DNA of 64,000 nucleotides. Origin: Limihaloglobus sulfuriphilus. Lineage in GTDB: Bacteria > Planctomycetota > Phycisphaerae > Sedimentisphaerales > Sedimentisphaeraceae. The notes under the pieces are model-generated. The model saw nothing but the letters and a program-made list of their open reading frames with translations. It had not been told where the DNA came from and searched no databases. This document shows, in pieces, positions 44,830-54,541 of the stretch (positions are counted from its first letter, which is position 1; the number at the start of each line of letters is the position of its first letter). A program made the position numbers and the translations under genes. The DNA is taken from assembly GCF_001999965.1 (NCBI RefSeq), contig NZ_CP019646.1, forward strand, positions 3,804,358 to 3,868,357, read 5' to 3'.

Positions 44830-47232
44830 ATGTTTAAAAGATCTTTATTTGTTTTTGTTGTTACGCTACTAACTGCTGTTTTGCCGGCATTTTCAGATGA
44901 GAGCTATACTTTTGGAAACGATGTCGTTGTATTTGATGTGTGGGAGTATTTTGACTCTGCCGGCATTGATACTATCGGTGAGCGGGCAGATGCGCTGTAT
45001 TTTATCACAAGCCTCCAGGGGATTGTAAACCGCGATGCGCCCAGGCTCTATATCTATGCAGCGCTGGCGCTGTTTGACGTGGAAACCAGGCATTATTATG
45101 AGCCCGATTACAGAGAAAAACCGGTGACAGAGCTGGATAAATTCTGGATGTCGTATTTCAGGCGTCAGGGGTATTTTGGAGATAACAGGGCGTTTAAGGT
45201 CAAAGACCTCAAAACACTTGTCAGCCGTTTTAGAAATGAAATAGAAGGTTTAGTCTTGTGGGATATGCAGGTTCCGGCAACCTCGAATGTCGCAATGGTG
45301 GCGGCGGGCTGCGAGAATCTGCTGCCGGTCAGCAGGGATCTTGGCGGCGGGCGCTTTTATGAGCGTGTAAAGCGAGAAATGCCTTTTTTAGAGGTGAAAC
45401 TTGATCTCACCGGAAAATTTGACGGAAAATCGCCGGTTGTAATCGACGGCAAAGAATACATCAGCACCGGAAGCGCTAAGAATGACTGCTATAAATATAT
45501 AATTGAAAAGTATTTAAGGCCTGGAATCGCGAATCCATACAGGATGTGGTTCAACTGCGATGCTTCTATGTGGGGCTCTGTGAGAAACGTATATGGCGAG
45601 GGAGATTATGACTACCTCGGCGACAAAAATGAGCTTCAGCAGAATGGCATGTACAACGGCGATTACTGGGTCTCGCAAAAAGCGATTTTCTTTGATTTAT
45701 CGCCCTGGGCGGACTGCAAACCCCTGGACGATCCCGACCAGCCTTTAGGTGCAGACAACAAAAGCTGGCATGACCTGCTCGAAATATCTTATAATCTTCG
45801 CGACGGCGAGTTCGGCATTGTAGGCGGTTTTGTACCGTGGTGGCTTAAATATACCTCCCACACTGGCGAAAAGCATGATCCCGTTCCGACGGAGTGGGAG
45901 TTCGTGGCATTGTTGACATCATACAACCTGGGCAATGACGGCGACGCGGCGTTTGGTATCGCGAATTCTTCATTCTTCCAGCATCTGCCGGCAGTGCCGC
46001 GGCAAGATGGCCTTTTCAGAGAGCCTGAGCCGGTAGAGTATGACAAGGATGCTGTCTATATAGCTGTTCACATGATGGATTACGACGGCAGTGCCTGGAC
46101 AAATCAGATGATAACATCGATTTACAACGATCCTGCCCGCGGCGAGCTGCCGCTGAACTGGGTGATAAACACCGGCCTTAACTACCGGGTGCCCCATGCG
46201 ATAAAATACATGCACGATAAACGGACGAAAAACGACCATTTCGGATTTTCCAGTGACGGCGTGGTGTATGTGCATCCGGGCAGTCTGATAAACAGAAAAG
46301 GGCGCATCAAGGAAAGCGGTACCGCCTATTATGAGCGGTACGCAAAAGAGCTCAACGAGAGGTACGGCGTGGAGTACAACGCGTTTTTCATTGACGGCGA
46401 GTTCAGGCAGGACTGGGCAGAGGCGATGGCGCGTACCAGCCCAAAGGGCTTTGGCGTAAATCTGTCGATAGAGGCTAAGATGGTAGGCGATACGCCGGTG
46501 AGCTTTGTCGAGAGCTATCATATCAGCGGCGTGCCGGATTTCAAGAGGCGTATCCTGGGTATTTACAAAGAGAGTGCCGCGGAGAAACAGTATCAGGCGG
46601 AGTTCCACGCGTTTAGATGTATTCTCTTAAAGCCCTCGATGATTGTCGATGCCGTTCGTGCCGCGGAAAAACAGTATCCAGAGGCTAATGTTGTTCTGGT
46701 AGATATAGCCAATTATTACAGACTGCTCAAGCATAAACTCCGGACACCGCTTGTAACTCCTTATTCAAAAGTGAATAAGGTTTCCTGCAGTCCGTCTGGT
46801 TCAGACGGTTTGAAAGCCAGAGACCAGGCAGACGGGCCGCTGAAAGAGGTAAAGGCACAAGGCTCGGATTGCTGGGAAATATCAAATACACCGGCTTCTC
46901 AGTATTTGTATTTTGCGGTTGATGCGGGTTTCAGGCAAAATCTGTTTGAAAAATTATCGATTTGTGTAGAATACTTAGATGACTCTGCGGGTGATATCGT
47001 TTTGCAGTATAACTCCAAAAACGAAGATGCACCTGGGGCCGGCGCTTATCAGCCGTATAAGAGAAACATAGTTTTAAAGGGCAGCGGTGAATGGAAAACC
47101 GACTGCCTTGAGATTTCCGATGCCATGTTCGCCGGCAGGCAGAACGGGCTTTCGGATTTCAGGTTTATAAATTTGACTAACAATAAGATAAAGATTAGAA
47201 AAGTAACAGTTGAGAAATCAGAAAATGACTAA
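44830..47232 (+). CDS. Secreted GxGYxYP-family protein 1
   Basis: 800 residues from ATG 44830 (AAAGGTGA upstream); the longer frame from 44752 adds a tail that would spoil the signal peptide FKRSLFVFVVTLLTAVLPAF. The N-terminal domain reads ADALYFITSLQGIVNRDAPR, as in the second family member. The position that names the family is degenerate here: DGVVYVHPGSL. The C-terminal ~150 residues form a beta-sandwich-like domain (QYLYFAVDAGFRQNLFEKLS). GxGYxYP proteins are putative glycoside hydrolases of unknown specificity. The end overlaps the GH38 start by 8 bases. Confidence 0.82.
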   Translation: MFKRSLFVFVVTLLTAVLPAFSDESYTFGNDVVVFDVWEYFDSAGIDTIGERADALYFITSLQGIVNRDAPRLYIYAALALFDVETRHYYEPDYREKPVTELDKFWMSYFRRQGYFGDNRAFKVKDLKTLVSRFRNEIEGLVLWDMQVPATSNVAMVAAGCENLLPVSRDLGGGRFYERVKREMPFLEVKLDLTGKFDGKSPVVIDGKEYISTGSAKNDCYKYIIEKYLRPGIANPYRMWFNCDASMWGSVRNVYGEGDYDYLGDKNELQQNGMYNGDYWVSQKAIFFDLSPWADCKPLDDPDQPLGADNKSWHDLLEISYNLRDGEFGIVGGFVPWWLKYTSHTGEKHDPVPTEWEFVALLTSYNLGNDGDAAFGIANSSFFQHLPAVPRQDGLFREPEPVEYDKDAVYIAVHMMDYDGSAWTNQMITSIYNDPARGELPLNWVINTGLNYRVPHAIKYMHDKRTKNDHFGFSSDGVVYVHPGSLINRKGRIKESGTAYYERYAKELNERYGVEYNAFFIDGEFRQDWAEAMARTSPKGFGVNLSIEAKMVGDTPVSFVESYHISGVPDFKRRILGIYKESAAEKQYQAEFHAFRCILLKPSMIVDAVRAAEKQYPEANVVLVDIANYYRLLKHKLRTPLVTPYSKVNKVSCSPSGSDGLKARDQADGPLKEVKAQGSDCWEISNTPASQYLYFAVDAGFRQNLFEKLSICVEYLDDSAGDIVLQYNSKNEDAPGAGAYQPYKRNIVLKGSGEWKTDCLEISDAMFAGRQNGLSDFRFINLTNNKIKIRKVTVEKSEND

Positions 47233-49915
47233 AAAATTATATTTCGTATTAAGCACGCACTGGGACAGAGAATGGTACCAGAGTTTTCAGGATTACAGAT
47301 ACCGTCTTGTAGATTTGATAGATGATGTTCTTGATGGATTTGAGACAGATGATCTGAAAGGTCCGTTTTACACGGATGGGCAGGTTTGCCTTTTAGAGGA
47401 TTATCTTGAGGTTCGCCCTGAAAAAACCGATGAAATTAAATCATGTCTCCGGGAAGGTAAATTCATTTCGGGGCCGTGGTATGTCCTGCCCGATGAGTTT
47501 CTTATATCCGGTGAATCCACTGTTCGCAATCTCGCCCTGGGGATAAAGACTACAGAAAAATTCGGCGGCAAATCTTCCCGTGCCGGTTTCCTGTGCGATA
47601 TGTTCGGGCATATCAGCCAGATGCCGCAGATATTGAAACAGTTTTCGATCGACAAGGCATATATGTGGCGAGGTACCGATGTTAATACCAGAAATGTTAT
47701 CTGGCAAGGCGCCGACGGAACGCAGATTTGTGCCTATGTATGCGGCAGTATGGGATATGGAGATTATGCCGATATCGTAAGAAACGCCGGTTCTGCGTAC
47801 GAGAGTTTTGACCGTGAGAGGTTCAATAAAAAGATTCTTGAATACATAGACCTTGAAACTAAAAAAAGCAGTATAGACTCTGTTCTGCTTTTTGACGGGC
47901 TTGATCATCAGTGCTGGGACAGGGCGGCATACAAGGCTCTGCTTGAATGGGCCAAAGAGAGGCCCGAGTATGAATTACAGCATACCGGCCTTGATGATTA
48001 TCTGGAGCTTTTATGCGATGAATCATCAAAAATAAAAGAAACTATTACGGGTGAACAGCGTCACGCCGCCGTAGATTACATGCAGGGAAAACACACAATA
48101 TACGGAGTGCTTTCCAGCAGGGTTGATGTAAAACAGGAAAACACAAAATGCCAGAATCTGCTTTGCAGCTGGGCAGAGCCGTTTTCGGCGTTTGCAAACC
48201 TGCTCACCGGCAAAGAATACCCTCAGGGCTTTTTGGATGTTGCCTGGAAGTGGCTCCTGAAAAACCACCCGCACGATTCAATCTGCGGCTGCAGTATTGA
48301 CCAGGTACACGAGGATATGAAATTCCGGTTCAGCCAGTGCCGCCAGATTGGCGAACGGCTGAAAAAGGAATCGCTCCAGAGCATCGCTTTGGCGACGGAT
48401 ACTAAGATTGAGGACGATCAGCTCAAACTAACAGTGTTTAATTCTCAGCCCAATGAGCTTAGCGGCGTATTTGAGCTGGATATAGTTCTGCCGGAAGGTT
48501 GGAATCATTTTGGCGAGCATTTCTTCTATGAGCAGATCCCCGGTTTCAGAATATTTGATTCTTCGGGAGAGCAGATCCCTTATCAGCGAATATCCAAAGA
48601 CCCCAATACGCTTGTTCCCGTTATCTTCAGAACCAAAACGCCGGACCTCTATAAAGCCGTTACCGTAAAGGCGGCGATGAAACTGGATATTCCGGCGATG
48701 GGCTACAAAACCCTCATTGTAAAGCCGGCGCAGATGAAAGAGCCTGTGCGGCATCCGTCGCAGCTCATGCTGGCGCACTCAGGAAACTGTCTCGAGAATG
48801 AATACCTTAAGGCAAGTGTTAATGCAAACGGGACAATAAACCTGCTGGATAAAAAGTCCGGCCAGATGTATGAAAATATCCTTTCTTTTGAGGAAGACGG
48901 CGATATCGGTGACGGCTGGTTCCACGGCACTGCCGTTAACAACGAGGTTTTCGTCTCTACCGCGGGCAAATCGCAGGTCTCAATTCCTGCAAACGGGCCT
49001 GAGATAGCAGTGTTGAAAATCAGAACTGTGATGCAGCTTCCGGCGGAATTTGATTTTCATGCGATGAAACGAAGCGATGAACTGAAAGATTTCGTTGTTG
49101 AGACATACCTGACCTTACGCGGCGGCAGCGAAAAGCTCGAAGTTGAGACCTTTATCGACAACAATATAAAGGATCACCGTCTGCGGGTTGTGTTCCCGAC
49201 GGGCACCAAATCTAAAACGTATCTGACAGACAGCGTGTTTGATGTCGTCGAACGCAGCATAACCAAAGACGAGAATAATTACAAAAAGAAAGAGCTTGAG
49301 CCCGACACCAGCCCCCAGCAGAGCTGGACCGCCGTCGGTGACGGCAAACGCGGCCTGGCGGTTATCAGCACCGGCCTTTACGAGGCGGCTCTGGGCGATG
49401 AGCCGTTAAGGCCGATAAAGCTCTCACTGCTGCGGTCAACGCGGCGGACAGTGATGACCGCCGGCGAGCCGGAAGGTCAGCTTCTCAAGCCCCTGAGCTT
49501 TAAATACGCCCTAAGGCCTTTAAGCGGCGAGATTAACAGATGTCAGTTGTTCTCTGATGCGCGTCTGCTGGCGGATGACATTGCATACTGCCAGTTACGC
49601 AAAAAAGATATCGATTCGCGTCCGGCCTCCGCGGCTAAACTGCCGCCGCAGCAGGGCCTCGTTTCTGTTGAAAATGCTGTTATGACCAGCCTGCTAAGCA
49701 CAGACGGCAAAATTCAGGTCAGGGTTTTCAATCCCGAGAACGGGCCGGTTAATGCCGCCATAAGGTTTGAATCTGACAATACGGCTTCGATAGCCCGCGA
49801 ATGCAAAAAAACAGATTTTCTCGGCAACGCTTATGAGGAGATTAAGGCTAAATCCGGAAAAGAATTTAATTTCAAGCTTAAAGGCAAAGAAATTGCAACT
49901 CTTTCATTCTCGTAA
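47225..49915 (+). CDS. GH38 alpha-mannosidase-like glycoside hydrolase
   Basis: 896 residues, no signal peptide, so cytoplasmic. GH38 motifs: zinc ligands in LSTHWDREW (His12, Asp14), the nucleophile Asp in GFLCDMFGH (about residue 125), and NHPHDSICGCSIDQVHEDM with another zinc-binding His. Then middle-domain and beta-sandwich regions of the family. It releases mannose from alpha-mannosides, here probably small products imported after outside cleavage. It overlaps the GxGYxYP gene, so the two are coupled. Confidence 0.9.
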   Translation: MTKKLYFVLSTHWDREWYQSFQDYRYRLVDLIDDVLDGFETDDLKGPFYTDGQVCLLEDYLEVRPEKTDEIKSCLREGKFISGPWYVLPDEFLISGESTVRNLALGIKTTEKFGGKSSRAGFLCDMFGHISQMPQILKQFSIDKAYMWRGTDVNTRNVIWQGADGTQICAYVCGSMGYGDYADIVRNAGSAYESFDRERFNKKILEYIDLETKKSSIDSVLLFDGLDHQCWDRAAYKALLEWAKERPEYELQHTGLDDYLELLCDESSKIKETITGEQRHAAVDYMQGKHTIYGVLSSRVDVKQENTKCQNLLCSWAEPFSAFANLLTGKEYPQGFLDVAWKWLLKNHPHDSICGCSIDQVHEDMKFRFSQCRQIGERLKKESLQSIALATDTKIEDDQLKLTVFNSQPNELSGVFELDIVLPEGWNHFGEHFFYEQIPGFRIFDSSGEQIPYQRISKDPNTLVPVIFRTKTPDLYKAVTVKAAMKLDIPAMGYKTLIVKPAQMKEPVRHPSQLMLAHSGNCLENEYLKASVNANGTINLLDKKSGQMYENILSFEEDGDIGDGWFHGTAVNNEVFVSTAGKSQVSIPANGPEIAVLKIRTVMQLPAEFDFHAMKRSDELKDFVVETYLTLRGGSEKLEVETFIDNNIKDHRLRVVFPTGTKSKTYLTDSVFDVVERSITKDENNYKKKELEPDTSPQQSWTAVGDGKRGLAVISTGLYEAALGDEPLRPIKLSLLRSTRRTVMTAGEPEGQLLKPLSFKYALRPLSGEINRCQLFSDARLLADDIAYCQLRKKDIDSRPASAAKLPPQQGLVSVENAVMTSLLSTDGKIQVRVFNPENGPVNAAIRFESDNTASIARECKKTDFLGNAYEEIKAKSGKEFNFKLKGKEIATLSFS

Positions 49916-49979
49916 CTCGTGAGATATGCTGGTTTTTTGATTTATTCTAAAAATAATATAAAAATAACATAAAAAACCG

Positions 49980-50008
49980 TTGCATTGTGCAGGTTTTTGT
50001 GGCATTAT
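49980..50008 (+). promoter_or_regulatory. Possible promoter of the GntR/LacI-type regulator
   Basis: TTGCAT and CATTAT spaced by 17 bases. The leader then contains a GGTCCCG/CGGGACC hairpin (50019-50037) of unknown purpose. Confidence 0.4.
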
Positions 50009-50080
50009 GTATGTACAAGGTCCCGTTCTGCGGGACCATTAACGGAAATATTCGTAAACAGAATAAACAGCATTTGTCAC

Positions 50081-51241
50081 ATGAATAAACTTTTAGAATC
50101 AATCGAGATAGACAATAAGCGGGGAAAAGAGCGGCCGGTTTATGAGCAAATCGCCGTTCATATAAAGGGTTTGATAGAATCTTCCCAGATATCTCCGGGT
50201 GCCAGGCTGCCCTCTATTTCAGATATGATGAAAAAGTGGGATGTTGCATATCCAACTATAAAGACGGCTCTTGATGTCCTTGAAGAAGACAATCTGATTC
50301 GTCTTGAGCCGGGCAGGGGCAAGGGCCCGCTGGTACTTAAAAATCCGGCTCTATGTCCCAGATTGAAATTTATTTTCCACAGGCTTTCCAACGAAGCGCA
50401 GTTTCTCAATCTTGAGAAGGGCATGCGCAGGTTTACCGGCAGCAATAATATAGAGCTCTCGGTAATAGACTCTGAATTTTCAGGTTTGTATTTAAATTTC
50501 GACAATTTAATCGATAAGCCCGATACGGTAACCGGTCTAATTCTTTATCCTATGGACGATGAAAATTACCTTTCCGGGGTAAAAAAAATATTAGAAATGG
50601 GTGTAAGGGTCATTTTTGTTGACCGGTTTTTCCCCAATCTCAATATCAGCTCTGTCTGCGCGGACAACTTTGCCGGCGGCTATATGGCATGTGAACATTT
50701 AATCAGCAATCATGATATTCCCGTGTATTTTTTCGGCAATGTTGCACGCCCAAGCTCAACACATCTTCGTTATCAGGGCTGGTTTCAGTCGATGCGCGAG
50801 CATTTTCCCCACCTTTGTTCGGACAGAAGATATATCTATGAGATACCTCTTGTTGAGACCGAGTACGCGGCAACGCATCCCCAGGTGTGGGGCAGGCCCG
50901 TCCGGGAGGCGGCTGAGGGGTTTGTCCGCTCATTGGAAAAAGAGCAGCTTGTAAGTGTCTTTTGCAGTAATGATGATGCGGCAAGGACCTTGATGGAAGC
51001 CGCGGCTGAAAACGGGCGAACTGTAGGCGGAGATTTCTTTGTTGCGGGATTCGGCAATAAACCCTTCTGCGAGAGGATAGAGCCGACCTTGACCAGTGTG
51101 ATGCAGCCGGACGAAAAAATGGGCTATGAAGCGGCAAGGGTTCTAAGTGATATGATTGCCAATCCCAATTTAGCAAGACAGCGGATTAACAGGGTCGTAC
51201 CTGTTGAACTAAAGATAAGAGAGAGCAGTATAAAACAATAA
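50081..51241 (+). CDS. GntR-type regulator with LacI-like sugar-binding domain
   Basis: 386 residues from ATG 50081. N-terminal winged helix (YEQIAVHIKGLIESSQISPG, ARLPSISDMMKKW), then a periplasmic-binding-protein-like sensor domain (VTGLILYPMDDENYL, VIFVDRFFPNLNISS, MAGFGN-like FFVAGFGNKPFCER, LTSVMQPDEKMGYEAARVL). This layout is that of AraR-type regulators that respond to free sugars. It sits in the middle of the glycan locus and is the likely local controller. Confidence 0.9.
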   Translation: MNKLLESIEIDNKRGKERPVYEQIAVHIKGLIESSQISPGARLPSISDMMKKWDVAYPTIKTALDVLEEDNLIRLEPGRGKGPLVLKNPALCPRLKFIFHRLSNEAQFLNLEKGMRRFTGSNNIELSVIDSEFSGLYLNFDNLIDKPDTVTGLILYPMDDENYLSGVKKILEMGVRVIFVDRFFPNLNISSVCADNFAGGYMACEHLISNHDIPVYFFGNVARPSSTHLRYQGWFQSMREHFPHLCSDRRYIYEIPLVETEYAATHPQVWGRPVREAAEGFVRSLEKEQLVSVFCSNDDAARTLMEAAAENGRTVGGDFFVAGFGNKPFCERIEPTLTSVMQPDEKMGYEAARVLSDMIANPNLARQRINRVVPVELKIRESSIKQ

Positions 51242-51260
51242 CTTTAACTGGAGGTTAACA

Positions 51261-54200
51261 ATGAAGCATTTAACCAGAATTTTGTGTTTAATTTCCCTGA
51301 TGTTTGTTTTTCAAAGCGGCGCAAACGCTGCCGAGATCACAAACGGCGGATTTGAACAGGATTTTTCGGACTGGCGGTATTTCGCCGTTTCAGGCGCCGA
51401 AGCGAACTTTACAATAGTAAACGATGCTTACGAGGGCAATAAGGCCGCTTCTATAGAGGTAACAGCCGGCGGCGGCGACCATGCCCTGGACAGGGAAACA
51501 AACCGGATACAGATAAGCCCTGATGAGGTGATAAACATTTCTTTTGCCGCGAAGAAGATTTCTTCCGGCGATACACGCATGTCGTTGACAGTCTCAGAGT
51601 TCGATTCTTCCGGAACCTGGCTGGGCGGCGGTGCCAATACCGATTTTGTTTTCAATCCTTCCAGCGGAGATTATTCGGTACATGAGGCGGTTTTCGTGCC
51701 TAAGATGGCGGCAACGGCTTATATAAATATCGGGTTCCGCATCGAGGATGAATTCAGGATAAAGGTACCCGGTCAGTACTACGTTGATAATGTTGTATTC
51801 TCCGAGGGAGAAGTCTTCTACAACGGCGGATTTGAATCCGGCCAGATTGGCTGGAGAGCCTATGCAGTCAGCGGGGCAGCGGGCAATTTCGGCATTTCAA
51901 ATGACGCTTATGAGGGCAGCAACGCATTTTCTTTTGAAATAACCGCCGGCGGCGGCGATCACGGCCTTGACAGGTGGGACAGCAAAATTCCGATAACATA
52001 CGAGCAGACTGTCGGCGTTTCAGCGGCAACGAAAAAACTCTCCGGCCAAGACACTGTTCTCAAGATGATTCTGAGTCAGTGGAGCCTTGAAGGCACTCAT
52101 GTCGGTGATGTTATCTATACACTGGATTCTGGTGTCGGCGAGTATAAGGTCAATCAGGTAGGCTTTACTGTAACCAATCCTGATACGGCAAGGCTGAATA
52201 TCTGCTTTAGAATAGAAGATATATATGGTATTAAGGTGCCCGGGCATTATCTGATTGATGATGTCAAACTCGTTGAGCTGCCGCGTCTTTACAACGGCGG
52301 TTTCGAGAGCGATCTTCTCGGCTGGCGAGGAGTAGCGGTTGGCGGCGCCGAGGGTGATTTCACTATTACCAATGATGCTTATGAAGGCAATAAGGCGGCT
52401 TCTCTGGAGGTTACTGCCGGCGGCGGAGACGCTCTTCTTGACAGGGAAAACGCAAAGGTCGCGGTAACTGTTAATGAGACTATTGGAGTCAGCTTCGCGG
52501 CGAAAAAGATATCCGGAAACGATACACGCATTAAGCTCACAATCGCAGAACATGCCCAGGACGGCACGTATATGGGCAGTGCAGGTGAGAGAATGTTTGA
52601 TGTTGGCTCGGAGTATTCTATCTGTGAGTTCAACTATGGTGTTCAAAATCCCGAGACCGCATTTGTCAACGTAGCTTTCCGCTGCGTGGATGAATTTAAC
52701 TTCCCGGCTCCGGGGCATTATTATATTGACGCTGTAGAGCTGGAAACCCTGCCTACGGTATTCAACGGAGGCTTTGAAGACGGCCTTGACGGCTGGCGCG
52801 GCTATGCTCTGGGTGCGGGCACGTTTACAATCAGCACAGATGCATATGAAGGCTCAAACGCGGCGCTTATAGACATAACAGATGCAGCTGGCGACCACGC
52901 CTTAGACAGAGAAAATGCCAAGATAGCCGTCGGGCCGAACCAGATGCGTACATTCAGCTTCGCGGCAAAGCGGGTCTCTTCAGAGGAGCTTGTTCTGCGA
53001 ATGACAGTTTCCGAGTTTGATGCCGCGGGCAGTTACCTGGCCTCTTATGGTCTGGGCGATTTCCGGCCGACAGAGGAATACGGTGTATATGATTTCAGCT
53101 ACATGACAACCAATCCCGACTGCGCAAAGGTCAACATTGCTTTTACCATGTATGATGCAGGTTTGAGCGGAAAGGCCACCGGCCAGATGCTCATTGACGA
53201 TGTTAAACTTGTCAATTCCCAGCTTGTTACCAACCCTGGTTTTGAGCAGAACTTTGATCTCTGGCGGTACTACGCGGTCGGCGGCACAGAAGCGGAATAC
53301 ACAATCAGCAATGATGCCTACAAAGGCGACAAAGCCGCGCTCATGACGGTTACCACCGCGGGCGATGATCATGCTCTTGACAAAAATTCTGCCAAGCTGC
53401 CCGTTTCCGCAGGCGATGTTCTGCGTGTTTCATTCGCGGCCAAGAATGCCGGCGGCGGAGATAACCTGCTGCTGCTCAATGTCGCCGAGTTTGACGCAGA
53501 AGAAACTTATCTGGCGAAGTACGGGCTCAAGTTCGTTGACCCGCCGGCAGACGGTTACGGCGAGTTTGAATACTACTACAAACCGCAGGATCCCGCAACA
53601 GAGTATGTCAACATAGCATTTACCATCTTTGACGGCAACGGCAGCGCCAAGGCCGCCGGCAGCTATCTTATCGATGAGGTACGTGTTTACAGCAACAGCG
53701 GCCTGAATCCGGCAGATGTAAACTTTGACGCGTCGGTTGATTCCCGAGATGTAGCAAAACTATCTGATTACTGGTTAACCAATGAGGTTATCCCCGGTGA
53801 TTCGGTTTTAATCGATGATTTTGAAGGCTATATGAGTGCTTCGGAGCTCGAGTCTGCATGGATTGAGTTCTACTGGTCGAACTTCCAGGGCTCAAATACA
53901 TCCAGCACAGTATCACTGCTTAGTGACCCGGCAGACGTTTACAGCGGAAGCCAGTCAATGCGGTGGGAGTACAACGCTGATGATACAACCGGCAATGACC
54001 AGGATTACACTGATATTGTATTTGAGCTGGACGCCCCGATTGACCTGAGCGGCGCGGCCTCTATCCAGATGAATCTCAACCGCCACGAAGGCAACAGCCA
54101 GGAATATCTGCTGTATGTCAAGTGTTTCGAAGGTGTTGTAGATGTATCGACACTCCGCGGCCAGGGCGTATGGCTGACACGCAGCGAGGGATCGACTTTC

Positions 54201-54479
54201 TCTCCGACCGGCTGGACGCAGTGGACGGCAAATCTGGATGAGTACGTTGATTACAGCAAGGCTGACCTTGACGAGGTTACAGCGATTGTTATCGGCTGTT
54301 ACAGCCCCGCATCTGACGGCACAAGCGGCTCGGGCGTGATTGATATCGATGATATCAGCATCGTTTACGAGAGCGTTTGCGAGCAGACCGCCGGCGGCGA
54401 TGTAAACGGCGACTGTGTAGTTGACTTTACGGATTATGCCGCGATTTCGGCAAACTGGCTTGACCAGATTGTTTACTGA
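51261..54479 (+). CDS. Secreted five-module protein with dockerin-like tail
   Basis: 1072 residues with signal peptide LTRILCLISLMFVFQSGANA. Five modules of ~155 residues start near residues 26, 186, 342, 498 and 653, each with (N)GGFE...WR.(Y/V)AV and a D.ALDR or HGLDR motif. Then a dockerin-like half (DVNFDASVDSRDVAKLSDYW) at ~815, a separate carbohydrate-binding-like domain at ~843-1040 (VLIDDFEGYMSASELESAW), and a final half (DVNGDCVVDFTDYAAISANW). Enzyme motifs are absent; it looks like a large surface binding or structural protein. GGAGG precedes the ATG. Confidence 0.82.
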   Translation: MKHLTRILCLISLMFVFQSGANAAEITNGGFEQDFSDWRYFAVSGAEANFTIVNDAYEGNKAASIEVTAGGGDHALDRETNRIQISPDEVINISFAAKKISSGDTRMSLTVSEFDSSGTWLGGGANTDFVFNPSSGDYSVHEAVFVPKMAATAYINIGFRIEDEFRIKVPGQYYVDNVVFSEGEVFYNGGFESGQIGWRAYAVSGAAGNFGISNDAYEGSNAFSFEITAGGGDHGLDRWDSKIPITYEQTVGVSAATKKLSGQDTVLKMILSQWSLEGTHVGDVIYTLDSGVGEYKVNQVGFTVTNPDTARLNICFRIEDIYGIKVPGHYLIDDVKLVELPRLYNGGFESDLLGWRGVAVGGAEGDFTITNDAYEGNKAASLEVTAGGGDALLDRENAKVAVTVNETIGVSFAAKKISGNDTRIKLTIAEHAQDGTYMGSAGERMFDVGSEYSICEFNYGVQNPETAFVNVAFRCVDEFNFPAPGHYYIDAVELETLPTVFNGGFEDGLDGWRGYALGAGTFTISTDAYEGSNAALIDITDAAGDHALDRENAKIAVGPNQMRTFSFAAKRVSSEELVLRMTVSEFDAAGSYLASYGLGDFRPTEEYGVYDFSYMTTNPDCAKVNIAFTMYDAGLSGKATGQMLIDDVKLVNSQLVTNPGFEQNFDLWRYYAVGGTEAEYTISNDAYKGDKAALMTVTTAGDDHALDKNSAKLPVSAGDVLRVSFAAKNAGGGDNLLLLNVAEFDAEETYLAKYGLKFVDPPADGYGEFEYYYKPQDPATEYVNIAFTIFDGNGSAKAAGSYLIDEVRVYSNSGLNPADVNFDASVDSRDVAKLSDYWLTNEVIPGDSVLIDDFEGYMSASELESAWIEFYWSNFQGSNTSSTVSLLSDPADVYSGSQSMRWEYNADDTTGNDQDYTDIVFELDAPIDLSGAASIQMNLNRHEGNSQEYLLYVKCFEGVVDVSTLRGQGVWLTRSEGSTFSPTGWTQWTANLDEYVDYSKADLDEVTAIVIGCYSPASDGTSGSGVIDIDDISIVYESVCEQTAGGDVNGDCVVDFTDYAAISANWLDQIVY

Positions 54480-54491
54480 TAATTTAAAATA

Positions 54492-54528
54492 GGCGGTGCC
54501 GGCGGTTCTTTGCCGGCACCGCAGGTTT
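54492..54528 (+). terminator. Terminator after the five-module gene
   Basis: CGGTGCCGGC and GCCGGCACCG form a strong stem, followed by GGTTTTTT. The next gene begins 14 bases later, so it would depend on read-through or its own promoter. Confidence 0.8.
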
Positions 54529-54541
54529 TTTGCGAGAACAC

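Noticed and set aside
50019..50037. GGTCCCG/CGGGACC hairpin as terminator
   Set aside because: No T run follows, and it is inside the leader of the regulator gene.
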